From contig BJKQ01000007.1 in assembly GCA_006538405.1 (NCBI GenBank), positions 620,001 to 684,000 of the forward strand: a DNA stretch of 64,000 bases, in the 5' to 3' direction. Below the pieces are notes generated by a model, which saw only the letters and a list, made by a program, of their open reading frames with translations, ran no database searches and had not been told where the DNA came from. This document shows, piece after piece, positions 24,244-34,292 of the stretch; the first letter of the stretch is position 1, and each line of letters opens with the position of its first letter. The position numbers and the translations under genes are program-made. Origin of the DNA: Hansfordia pulvinata. Lineage: Eukaryota > Ascomycota > Sordariomycetes > Xylariales.

Positions 24244-26325
24244 ATGCCACCTAAGAACAAGGCCGCGTCCAAGCCCACCAAGGCCGCCGCTCCCGAGCCT
24301 CGTGAGTCTTGATCGCTTGACCCAGGTCTGCCCTGGTCATCCACCCGCATGCCGACCAGCTCACAACCACTCAACATCCCATACTGACGCTGTTCAGAAC
24401 CCCAAGTCCAGGACTCCGCACCGCAGACGGCAAACGAGCGCAGCTGGCGCGTGTACTGGCTGACCAACCCACTCGAGACCAAGCTCCAGCAGCCCAGAGC
24501 ACGACCGCGGCGGCCCCCCCGCTGCCCGCACCGCCGTCGTCAACGGCGGCGCCCTCGCTGACCCCCGCCGACCGCCAGGCCCGCGCCCACCTCGACCTCC
24601 TCGCCAGGCCCCGCGACGACGGCCCCGCTGCCTACTCGGCCTCGGCCGCCGCCGCCGCCGCCTCCGACGCGCTCACCGCGGTCGACCGCCTGCTGCCCCG
24701 CAAGCAGCACAAGGACTTCTGGCGCTGCCTCAACGACGCCGCCGCGCCCCTCCCGCTGCCCGCGCGCCGCGCCGCGGAGGCCCCCTCCGCCCCGTTCCGC
24801 TGGGGCCGCGACCGCCGCACCGCCCGCGACCAGGGCGACCTGCCGCTGTCGGAGCACGGCGCCCGCTGCGCCGCCCGCCGCCGCCTGCGCGACCTCGAGA
24901 TCGACAGCGCCGATTATCGCCGTCGCCGCCGCCGAGGGATTTCAGCTGCTGGGAGCGGCAAGGATAGCGACAGCGACGCGGACCAGGAGAAACGCCGGCG
25001 CGCAGAGATGGCCACCCTCCGCCAGGACCTGTACGGCGAGAAGCTGGACCCCTACGCGGGCGACCCGGAGTGGGACGACGTCGTCCCGATCCCCCAGGTC
25101 GAGCCCGAGGGCGCCCTGGCCGCCATCGCCTACCCCGAGGATTATGCCGAGTGTGAGTGTTGCTTGACCCACCCCCCTCCGCGCGTGAATTGGCAGTGGA
25201 AGATGTGCTTATGGAACTGACTCCTCCTCCTCCTCTTCCTCGCTAGCCATGTCGTACCTGCGCGCCGTCATGGCCGCCGGCGAGCACAGCCCGCGCGCGC
25301 TGCGTCTGACGGAGAACATCATCGCCATGAACCCGGCGCACTACACCGTGTGGCTGTACCGGTTCGCCATCGTGGCGGCGCTGGGCGCCCCGTTCGCCGA
25401 CGAGCTGTCGTGGCTCAACGAGGTCTCCCTGGAGCACCTCAAGAACTACCAGATCTGGCACCACCGCCAGCTGCTGCTCGACCGCCACGTCCCCAGCAGC
25501 GAGGGCTTTGACGCCGCCGCGGCCACAGCCTCCCTCTCCCCCTCGGACCTCGCCGGCCTCGCCCGCTCCGAGCGCGGCTTCCTCGCCCAGATGCTGGCCC
25601 AGGACGCCAAGAACTACCACGTCTGGACCTACAGGCAGTACCTGGTGCGCAAGCTGGGGATATGGGAGTCGGACCCCGACGCCGCCGACGCCGGCGCCGC
25701 GCCGGGGCTCTGGCTGCCGGAGGAGGGCGACAGGGAGCTGGCCGACATGGACGCCATGATCGGCGACGACGTGCGCAACAACTCGGCCTGGTCGCACCGC
25801 TTCTTCCTCGTCTTCTCGCACCCCGCCCGCAGCAGCAGCAGCAGCACCACTACCACAGCGAACGACGACGGCCATTCATCGCCACCCCTTCCGCCCTCGC
25901 GCATCGTGGACCGCGAGCTGGCCTACGCGCGCGCGGCCATCGCCCGCGCCCCGCAGAACCAGAGCCCGTGGAACTACCTGCGCGGCGTGCTGGAGCGGGC
26001 GGGGCGGCCGCTGGCCGGGGAGCGCGGGCTGGCGGAGACGTACGTCGTGGCCCTCGAGGGGGAGGGAGAGGGGCAGGCACAGGAGGAAGACGTGCGCAGC
26101 TCGCACGCGCTGGACCTGCTGGCCGACGTGCGCGCCGAGGCCGGCGACACGGCGGGCGCCGAGCGCTGCCTGGCCCGGCTCGCGGAGCGGTGGGACCCCG
26201 TGCGCAAGGGGTACTGGGAGTACCGCCGGCGGACGCTGGGGCGCCCTCGTGACGTTGCTGTGCGCGCGCGGGGCGTCGGTGAAGTGGGGGGAATGGAAAA
26301 TATCAGTGAGATCTGCGCGACGTGA
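24244..26325 (+). CDS. RAM2: Protein farnesyltransferase/geranylgeranyltransferase type I alpha subunit, with long N-terminal extension
   Basis: Shared alpha subunit of the cytosolic enzymes that attach farnesyl or geranylgeranyl to CAAX proteins. The PFTA helical repeats are plain: NPAHYTVWLYR, NYQIWHHRQLL, NYHVWTYRQYL, NNSAWSHRFFL and NQSPWNYLRG. Proposed exons are 24244-24301 (MPPKNKAASKPTKAAAPEP), 24490-25152 and 25247-26325. The last intron (GTGAGT..CTAG) is firm: it joins AIAYPEDYAE to SMSYLRAVMAAGEHSP. The first intron is a model; an extra exon at 24398-24450 is an alternative. Total is 1800 nt, 599 aa. Known alpha subunits are about 300-420 aa. The usual start region is MATLRQDLYGEKLDPYAG at 25008, but the frame is open far upstream with KDFWRCLNDAAAP and RWGRDRRTARDQGDLPLSEH, which I cannot place. 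Confidence 0.88.
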
Positions 26326-26890
26326 ATCGGGGGAATGCGTGTATGGCAGGGCCTCGGCGGGTTGAGGTTAGCTGGGACACATTCGTAAACAGGAGAGCGG
26401 CGACGCAGCAAGGCGTCTTGGCTGTTTCCTTGCCGTCGACGGACATTTCTGTAGTCTAGCAGGAGTCGCAGCTACGCGGCACCATGTGTTGTAGCTATCG
26501 GACGGAGTTTGCTGGAGACGGGGGCATCGTTGGGTATTGCATTATTCCCTTCCCTTCACACCAGCCAGATGAGGGCTCTCGGTCGATTCCGGGTACCAAG
26601 AACCAAATGACCCCCCTGGTTCAATTACTCTCTAGTCGGAGGATACAGTATAAGACCGGCTGCTTTTCCCCCTGGACCGTTGAAAATCGTGCCAATCCTG
26701 GGTGGTCCGCTCGCCTTCCGGACCAACGTCAGCCATCATCCGTTCCGGGGACACCCAGCACAACCAGGCGCCGGATGCTAAACAGAACCCCTGCCCCCCC
26801 CAACCTCCTTTTTTCCTCTTTTATTTTCCTCTTTTCGTAAACCCCCTTCTGCCCCCAGACTGCCCGACAACAATAGACCACACCCCACCC
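26326..26890. other. Intergenic, convergent 3' ends
   Basis: About 565 bp between the prenyltransferase alpha gene and the NTF2-like gene, whose 3' ends face each other. T-rich from 26800 to 26840. No coding sequence seen. Confidence 0.55.
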
Positions 26891-27866
26891 TCAGTAGACG
26901 CGGTAGTTCTGGGCCGCGGCGACCCAGCGCCGCAGGCCGCGCGGCGGGTTGCGCCCCGCGATAGCCTCCCAGTGCGGCACGAGCACCCAGGTCTCGGTGA
27001 AGGGGGCCTCAAGGGGTCCCGCGGCGGCATCGGCCTCGGCCTCGTTCCCGCCGCCGCCGCCGCCACCGCTCTCCTTCGCCGCGGCCCCGTTAGTGGTGGC
27101 GGCGGCGGTCGCGTCGACAGCGGCGGCGGCAGGCAGCGCCTTGCCGAAGCGCACGACGCCCTCGACCAGCACGTGGACCGAGACGCGCTCGCCGGCGCGC
27201 GCCGACTTGGCGTCTCGGCCGCCGTGACCACCGCCGCCGGGGGTTCCGTTGGTGGTGGTGGTGGTTGCTGTGGCTGCGGCGTTGTTGCTGCTGCTGCTGC
27301 CGGGCTCGCCGAGCGCGTAGTGCGGGTTGACCGGGTGCGCGTCCCAGCAGTGCACGTCGCAGTAGACGTCCCTTCCCTGGCGGGCCAGCAGGGCGGCGTA
27401 GGCGACGACCGCGCGGGCGGACCTCTTCCTCTTCTCCTTGTCCGCGTCGCTGGCGGCGGCTCCGTTTGTTGCTGTTGGTGCTGCTGCTGCCGCTGAGTCT
27501 GGTTTTGCCGTGGTGTCTGTGGTGCTTGTCTTGGCTTCTTCTTCTTCCACTTCTCCGTCCCCCTCCCCGCACACCTTCCCGTTGATGACAATGTCCGGGC
27601 GCACGCCGGCGCCGGACAGGCGCGCCGACGTGCTGGCGTAGAAGCCGGAGAGGTCGGCGCTCTTGTTGCGCGCCTCGTAGTAGGCGGTCACGAAGGCCTC
27701 GGCGGCTTTTAGTTGAGATCGAGAAATCAGTTAGTTAGTGTGGGGGGTTTTTGGGGATGGCGGCGCGTCCAGGGCGGTGTGATTCTTTTCTGTTTCTTTT
27801 TCGTTTCTTACCTTCGCTGGCGGCTTTGATCTGCGTGTCGACGTCGGGTATGACTGTCGTCGCCAT
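26891..27866 (-). CDS. NTF2-like domain protein (possible NXT1/p15-type mRNA-export factor) with repeat insertions
   Basis: Exons are 27812-27866 (MATTVIPDVDTQIKAASE) and 26891-27705; donor GTAAGA, acceptor CTAAAAG after a CTAAC-type branch. The core reads AAEAFVTAYYEARNKSADLS, GFYASTSARLSGAGVRPDIV, INGKV, then DVHCWDAHPVNPHYALGEPG, SVHVLVEGVVRFGK, FTETWVLVPHWEA and GLRRWVAAAQNYRVY: the helix-strand order of an NTF2 fold ending in the exposed aromatic strand. The assignment to NXT1/Mtr2-like export factors is inference; a generic nuclear transport factor 2 protein is the safe name. The product is 289 aa, well above the usual 170-180 aa. The excess is low-complexity Ala/Thr/Asn/Gly/Ser inserted between strands (around 27080-27130, 27240-27300 and 27450-27560). 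Confidence 0.8.
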
Positions 27867-28968
27867 GGCTGCGCTCGGGTCGGCCCTGGCTGCTTGCCGC
27901 CTTGATATTTTTTTTTTTTCCTTCTTTGTGGAAGGGGACCTCCAAGAAAAGAAGGTGTGAAGCCTGCGATGATGGCGAGAGGGACGCTGGGACAGTTAAG
28001 GTGGGCAGGCCCTCTCAATCTGAGCGCGCAGGTGAGGAGCAGGTGCCTAATTCAGAGAGCTGTGTCGAGGTTGATGTGGTGTGGTGGGAACGTGGCGGGC
28101 TTGACGGCGGTTCCCGGGGGTTGTAAGTCGAGAGGTTTGGCGGTGGATCGAAGTGCGGGCCGAGGCTGGCGTACTGTGCGGGCGGCCGTATGATCACCCC
28201 AAATACGGTGTGCCGCACTGTATGTCTCCACGCAACCCAGAGACGTCTCGACAAAGACACACCTGTTCAAGCAATACTTTGGAGGATACCCAACACGCGT
28301 GAAGGACCTGTTCAAAGTCCTGTGCTGGATCTCGACTGACAGAAGTGTGTCTGGTGGAGGTCGACTCGGAGGGCTGCGAGCGGCATGGTGCCGCCAGGTC
28401 CACGGACAAGTCGACGGTTGACTCTCAGGCGTTGCATTCGTCGAAATGTTGGATAGATTGGAGTCAGTTGGATTATATCTTACATTTGCACTCAGGAGAT
28501 TTGTGCATTTTTCGAGTCGGCTCTTTGTTCGTGAAGTGGCTGTATGACGTCGCTGTCAAGCCCACAGAGCAGCTTCAGATGCCGGGCCGATGCTGGCTTG
28601 AGGTACTGATGAGCGACGGAATGCCTGACCGTGCGTTTCAGTAGGCATAGTTTACACAATCATTATATATGCAGTTCAAGATGGATGACACATTCAGACA
28701 TTCCAACTGGTTATCACGCGCATATGTGCGAGTTTGCAGTTCCAAAGGGTCGAGCCTGGTCCACCCCGCCCTCTGCAGCCCCACCACCATGAATTGTAGG
28801 TATGAATTTAGCACCCCCGGTTTTTTCTCCCGGTACCTTACTCACACAACACCGGCCTCGTTCGCTTCCCAGCAGCAGCAGCGTTGTCCGCTCTACGACT
28901 CGCTCAGGCTTACTGGTCGAGCTAGATGGAGCCCTCAAGACCGGGAGCCTAATAAGAAATATATAAGA
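27867..28968. other. Intergenic, divergent promoters
   Basis: About 1.1 kb between the divergent NTF2-like and NAT9-like genes. No coding sequence with domain or splice support. The region 28400-28700 has lower GC than its surroundings. Confidence 0.55.
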
Positions 28969-29622
28969 ATGAAGTTCAATGAGCACATCGGTACGTCTCA
29001 CTGACCTCATTCCACAGACTAGAGATACCCCGCCGTGTCTTGCCCCGTGCCCATCGCCATCCCGCAGCTGCGACTAACACGCCAGGACCGGGCCGCAGCG
29101 CTGGCGACGCCTCGCGTCCTCCTCGTCCCGTACGACCGGCACCACGTCTCGCGGTACCATGAGTGGATGGGCGATCCGGTGAGTTTGGCTTTGGGCAGAG
29201 AGAGGGAGAGAGAAGATGGATTCTTCACCCCCCCCCCCGCCCCCTTTGAGAGAGCCACCAATATTATATTCCCGTCACTGGTTGTTGAAAATGGCACAAA
29301 TGGCTGACGAATTGCCTTCCCTCTTTCGCCAGGAAATCCAGGAGGCCACGGCCTCGGAGCGCCTGTCGCTCGAGGAGGAGTACGAGAACCAGGTCTCGTG
29401 GCGCGAGTCCGGCGACAAGCTGACCTTTATCGTGTGCAAGCCGCTGCTCCCGTCGACGCCGCTCTCGACGGGCCGCCGCGCCGTCCTTGCCGGCGACGCC
29501 GACGCCGAGGACCGCATGGTCGGCGACGTCAACATATTCCTGACGCCGTGGGAGCGGGAGGAGGAGGAGAAGGAGGAGGGGGGAGACGACGACGAAGATC
29601 CGGGCGCTGCTGCTGCTACTAC

Positions 29623-29653
<31 letters not shown>

Positions 29654-30202
29654 GCTACCATCGCGCCGGCGACGAGGTACTGCAACGTGGAGGTGGACAT
29701 TATGATCGTGTCGCGCGCCGACCGCGGGCGCGGCATGGGCCGCGGCGCCGTGCTGGCCCTCGTCGACTTCGTCCGGCGCCACCGCCGGGAGCTGCTGGGC
29801 GAGTACGCGCGGAGCATTGGCAGCGGTGGTGGTAGTAGTAGTGGTAGTAGTAGTAGCAGTGCGGCCGACGCGACGGGAGAGCGACGACAAGAAGGGGGCA
29901 AAGAAGGACAGGACGCGTCGGCAGCGTCGTCGTCGTCGTCGTCGTCGTCGTCATCGTCGTCGTGGCAGCTCAAGGACCTGGTGGCCAAGATCAGCGCGGG
30001 CAACGCGGGCAGCATCGCGCTGTTCCGGGGCCTGGGGTTCCGGCAGCGGGGCGGGGCCAACTACTTTGGCGAGCTGGAGATGGTGCTCGAGGATTTCGTC
30101 GTCGGCGGCGATCGTGGTGAGGGTCAAGGTGAGGAAGGGAAGGGGGCAGAGGTGGAGGAGGTTCAAGAGCTGGTGTACGACCGGAGCAGACTCTGTGGGT
30201 GA
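28969..30202 (+). CDS. GNAT acetyltransferase, NAT9 family, with poly-Ser insertions
   Basis: Exons are 28969-28990 (MKFNEHI), 29099-29178 (ALATPRVLLVPYDRHHVSRY..HEWMGDP) and 29333-30202. Donors are GTACGT and GTGAGT; acceptors are CCGCAG and GCCAG. The 22-nt first exon was found because the family begins M-K-x-N-E before the VLLVPY strand, and the phase fits exactly. NAT9 signatures are HVSRYHEWMGDPEIQEATAS, LSLEEEYENQVSWR and DKLTFIVCKPLL. The acetyl-CoA loop is SRADRGRGMGRGAVLALV, then LVAKISAGNAGSIALFRGLG and YFGELEMVLE. Two serine runs (29626-29652 and 29934-29962) and an acidic stretch interrupt the domain. Length is 323 aa against about 210-240 in the family. Likely cytosolic N-acetyltransferase; substrate unknown. 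Confidence 0.85.
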
Positions 30203-30365
30203 GAGGGTGGAAGAGTCTGGTCTGGTCTGATATCTCATTATATACCCGCTACTGCTCTCTTCTTATGCCAGAGATATTCTATGATTCATCTTTTTTTTCT
30301 CCTGTCTCTTTTCGAGTTCGACAACAACAACAGCCAACCGTCTCGACTCGCCCACGCTCCTCAGC

Positions 30366-31667
30366 TCACTCCACCCCGAACTGCTCCTTGTAATCCCTCA
30401 GCACGTCGAGCGAGACGTGGCTGCCCCCGCACACGACGAGCACAACGTTGCAAGCCGCCCACTCCCCGTCGTCCATCCTCCGAACCACCACCCGGTCATC
30501 ACCATCACCACCCCGGCCCGCTCCCTCTCCTCCTCCTCCGCCGTTGTCGTCCCTCGTCCACCCGACCTCCGCGCGCAGGATCCCGTCGTAGGCGGGCGCC
30601 ACGGCCGCCCCGCAGGCCACCTCGGCCAGCACGCGCGCCTCGTCCGCCAGGCGCAGGCAGCCCCGGACGGCCTGCGCGTCGGACACGACGGCGCTCCGGA
30701 GCGCGGGCAGCGACGGTTCGCGCCGCCGGGCCCGGAGCAGGTGCTCCAGGGCAGCGGCGCACACGCGCGTGGCGCCCAGGCTGGTGGCGACGCTGGTGAT
30801 GCCGGGCAGGGTGACGAGCTCGCCGGCGAGGGAGGAGGCGTGCAGGGACTCGGCGCCCCGCGTCTCGACGGCGAGGACGGTGGGCCTTGACGATGATGAC
30901 GAAGGAGAAGAAGAAGAAGAGGAAGGAGTGCCCCAAGCCCGCTCCACGCCGTCCATGATGCCGCTCAGCAGCCCGCCCCCGCCGACGCTGCAGACGATGG
31001 CGTGCAGGCGGGGCCGTTTCTCCGCAGACGCTGGCCTCGACGGCGAGGAGAAGACCACGTCATACCCACCATCATCACCATCACCATCACCCCCATCATC
31101 ACCATCACCTTCGCCGCCGCCGCCTCTGCCGCTCCCCTCAACCAGCTCGTCGACGATGGTAGAGGCCCCCTCCCAGACGCGGGGGTGGTCGAAGGGGGGC
31201 ACGTACACGCCGCCGCGGTCGCCGGCCAGCAGGTCCGGGCTGGCGCGCAGGTGGGCGTCGGCGGCCTGCCAGTGGGCGCCGGTGCGGACGACGGCGGTGG
31301 CGCCGGCGGCGCGCAGGCGGGCCATCATGGCGTCCGGGGTGCGGTCGGGCACGACGATGGTGCAGGGGCGGCCGAGGGCCGAGGCGGCGCGCGCGCAGGC
31401 CAGGCCCGCGTTGCCCCCGCTGCTGCAGTAGAAGTGCGTCACCGGCCTGTCTCTGCTGTCTGCGCCTGCGTCTGCGTCTTCAGTGGTGGTGGTGGTGGTG
31501 GTGAGGATGGGCCCTTCCTTCTCCTGCAGGGCGTGGGCCATCATGTTGCCGATGCCGCGGGACTTGAAGGAGCCCGAGGGCTGGAGGTTCTCGAGCTTGA
31601 GGTAGATGTTGCTTGTCGGTGTTAGAGTCCTTGTCTTTTCTTCTTCTTATTATGCCAGGTACCGGAA

Positions 31668-31706
<39 letters not shown>

Positions 31707-31797
31707 CTCACCAGCCCGCGGCTTTGGACAGGCCCGGAGAGTAGATGCAGGGGGTCTTCATCCACAGCTTCTTGGGCCGCGGCGGTTGGGAGGCCAT
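30366..31797 (-). CDS. PLP-dependent L-serine/threonine dehydratase
   Basis: Deaminates L-serine (and usually threonine) to pyruvate (2-oxobutyrate) and ammonia. Exons are 31712-31797 (MASQPPRPKKLWMKTPCIYS..) and 30366-31611; donor GTGAGT, acceptor ACAAG; 443 aa. The PLP lysine lies in KLENLQPSGSFKSRGIGN. Other fold-type II motifs are CSSGGNAGLACARAAS, IVVPDRTPDAMMARL, CSVGGGGLLSGIMDGVERA (phosphate loop) and CGGSHVSLDVLRDYKEQFGV at the C-terminus. This matches eukaryotic catabolic serine dehydratases rather than biosynthetic threonine deaminase, because no C-terminal ACT-like regulatory domain follows. Low-complexity Gly/Asp and Ser inserts (about 31060-31130 and 30895-30925), encoded by simple repeats, break the domain. 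Tail-to-tail with the NAT9-like gene, 163 bp apart. Confidence 0.9.
31669..31706 (+). repeat. (GA)n microsatellite inside an intron
   Basis: Lies in the only intron of the serine dehydratase gene, next to its 5' splice site (donor GTGAGT at 31706-31711 on the minus strand). Confidence 0.9.
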
Positions 31798-32794
31798 GTT
31801 GTCGTTGATGTTGCTGCTACTGCTGCTTCTGCTGCTGCTGATGACTCGGACGGTGAGAGGTTGTGATATGTGCGGGCGAAGGTGCAGATGAGTGAGGGAG
31901 AGAAAGAGGACGAGAGGCGGGGCGCCGTGAGCGACGTGCGTGAAGTAGGCAGACGTTGAGCCGTGTACGAGAACACACACTACCGTACTGCGGCGTGTAT
32001 TTATACTACATATACCTAACGGGCACTGCGTCGGTTGAATACGTACCTAGGTACCTTTATCGTGTAGTCGACAACACTCGAGACCGTGACTCGGCAGGGA
32101 AAACATCGTCAGGCCGGCGACCGCTCGCGCGCCGCCCCTCGGCCTCGTCCGTCCGTCCGTCGTTGGTTGGGCCCGCCCCTGCGCGCGAAAAGTGGCGCTT
32201 GCCATCGGCAGGGCGCGCGCGCGGCGGCGGCGGCGAATCCACCACACAGACAGACAGACAGACAGACAGACAGATGGAGGAGGGAGGTTCCACGTGGAAC
32301 GGAGCCGCGCCGGCGCTGCCTCATATCCACAACTCGTTACGAGAGTGAATCGCCTGTCGGTCCGCGATAGCCGCTATTGCCGACCACTCATCAGTGTCCT
32401 TTCTTTTTATTGATGAATCGAATGGTAAGGACCCTGCTTGTTGGTTTCTTCTCTGATATCGACCCATATCATTTCTCTATGTCTTGCCACCGGACAGACA
32501 ATCACCTCGAATGGATGACGCGCGCAGGATGATTCATGGACGGGCGCAGACCTGACCCGCAAGACGACTTTGATTCCAAACCGACCGCCACCTAACTTAG
32601 CGTCTGCCCAGTCGTATCCATTATATGAAAGGTCGACACTGATGACAGACCGGGGAAACTTGACCCCCTCGACCACCCCGCCCCCTCCCCTCCCCCCCTT
32701 TCATCAACAACAACAACAATAGAAGCCCCGGGCGATTCAGCACCTCACCCCGGAGGAAAAAAAAACCCCCCAGCTGGGAATTACCTCTTTCCTC
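31798..32794. other. Intergenic with tetranucleotide repeat
   Basis: About 1 kb between the dehydratase start and the 3' end of the small secreted protein gene. It contains a (CAGA)n repeat at 32244-32274. An 89-codon minus-strand frame at 32407-32676 has no recognisable features and poor third-position bias, so it is not called. Confidence 0.55.
32244..32274 (+). repeat. (CAGA)n microsatellite
   Basis: About seven perfect CAGA units in non-coding DNA. Confidence 0.9.
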
Positions 32795-33234
32795 TCAGGT
32801 AGCGACGCAGTGCACCACCCCGGCAGCCTCCCCCGCCGCCCGGCCGCACCGCTCCCCGGGCCCGCACGCCCCGATCCTCACCCTCGCGCCCCCTCCCCCC
32901 GGCGGGCAGAACATGATCGAGTCCCTCGCCCCGGGCCGGGGCTGAACGGCCACGACAGCGCGATCACGCAGCTGTACGTCCCTTCCTCGCAGCCCTCATC
33001 GTCATCCTCTCCTGCCCTTCTCTCCATGCCGCCTCCGTCGTCGTCGTCGTCGGTCCTCTGTCGGTGCGGAGGCGGCTCCGCGGCGTGGTCTCCGTCGCCG
33101 CCGCCGGCGTCGGTGGTGGGGGCGTCGAGGGGGATCCGGGGCGGTGGCGCGGCTCTGCAGGGCCGCCGGAGCGCGGTGGTGCTGGAGGCGCTGGCGAGGA
33201 GGAGGAGGAGGAGGGATAGAGCCCGGGGGTGCAT
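32795..33234 (-). CDS. Small secreted cysteine-rich protein, one-base frame break
   Basis: Starts MHPRALSLLLLLLASASST, a clear signal peptide with likely cleavage near TTALRRP. A disordered acidic linker (TDDDDDGGG..) precedes the motif CEEGTYSC. Directly after about 13 more codons the frame ends in useless sequence, but the frame one base back is open with over 90% G/C third positions and encodes IMFCPPGGGGARVRIGACGP, then GERC and VVHCVAT with stop TGA at 32795. The C-x2-G-x-Y-x-C, W/I-x-x-C and A-C-G-x-G-x-x-C layout resembles a group of short fungal secreted proteins; the function is unknown and effector-like activity is speculation. The span is 440 nt, one short of 441 (146 aa). The slip maps to the C/G runs at 32929-32941. 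A TATA-like ATTTAAATAG lies about 150 bp upstream (33379-33388). Confidence 0.65.
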
Positions 33235-34292
33235 CTTGTGAATGGTGTTGATTCTGTGGGAGTGGAGAGAAACGTTGGACCGTGTTTGTTGTGCGAGTCA
33301 GCCGGCGGTTGGGGAGTAGAAGAAGCCTGAGACCGCTGTGCTGTCATGCTGGAAGAATACAGCAGGTCGGATGGAGAGCTATTTAAATGCTCTGCTGCTG
33401 CATGTCTCCTGTCTCCATATGGGCTCGCCGGCATAGATTGTCGATTTCTTCCCAGGCCGGAACGCACCCCCCTTAGCTGGAAATAAAAACGAGGTCTGTC
33501 TCCCTGGGGGAGAGTGTTGGTCAACAGGGCAACACGACCGGCGGCATCCCGGGACAGAAACCCGGCGGCTCCCGACCTGGCAACCACGAACCCCAGAGCT
33601 CCCTGTGCTCGTGCTCTGGTGTCAGCGAGTGAGAGACGAGTCGGGCCCATGCCGTCGCTTCTGCCCGGCCGTGACCGAAAGGGGCGGCGGGCGTGACAGA
33701 GCTGCAGCCGGCAAGGAGAGAAAGAGCCGCGTGACGGCGCGGACAGGCATTTGGAACCAAGGGAGTGGAGTCCTTATCGCTGCGGCGGCTCTGCAATGCT
33801 CTTCTGCGGCATCCGACGGCCTCGTTCGAGTTTTCCAGACGACCATCGCACCCCGGCCTCAAGGGGGAGCCTGTGGCGTCTGCCTTGCATGGTCCAGTCA
33901 CTTGACCTCCCCAACGCCAACACGTCGGACGGCTCCCCCCCAGCTTCCAGCCACTCCTCCTCAATACAGAAACACCATCTGACGGGGTGTTGCTGTTGGT
34001 TGGTGCGCGAGACGCGTCATGCAAGGGCATGCAGGTGGTTATCAGGCTGAATGGAATGAATACTCGCAGGCGCAAAACTCCCTCCCGACAAAAGGGAGTT
34101 TAAGCTCTTGCTCGTCGCGTTCTTCGTGTCTGATTTTACACTGTTCTACAACAGGCGCTATAGTTACACACGAGGGGGCAATCTGAACGCAACCCCCCGG
34201 CTAGTCCAACGATCCCCCAACAATGGGCGGGCAGACGGGCTTCTTTCTGTACATAACTCGAAACAAGCACCGGGGGAAGGCGCGCGGCCCTC
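33235..34292. other. Intergenic between secreted protein gene and MetRS gene
   Basis: About 1.06 kb holding the promoter of the small secreted protein gene and the 3' end of the tRNA synthetase gene. No coding sequence supported. Confidence 0.55.

Noticed and set aside
32407..32676. 89-codon minus-strand frame after the small secreted protein
   Set aside because: Weak third-position bias, no splice or domain support; likely 3' UTR or spacer.
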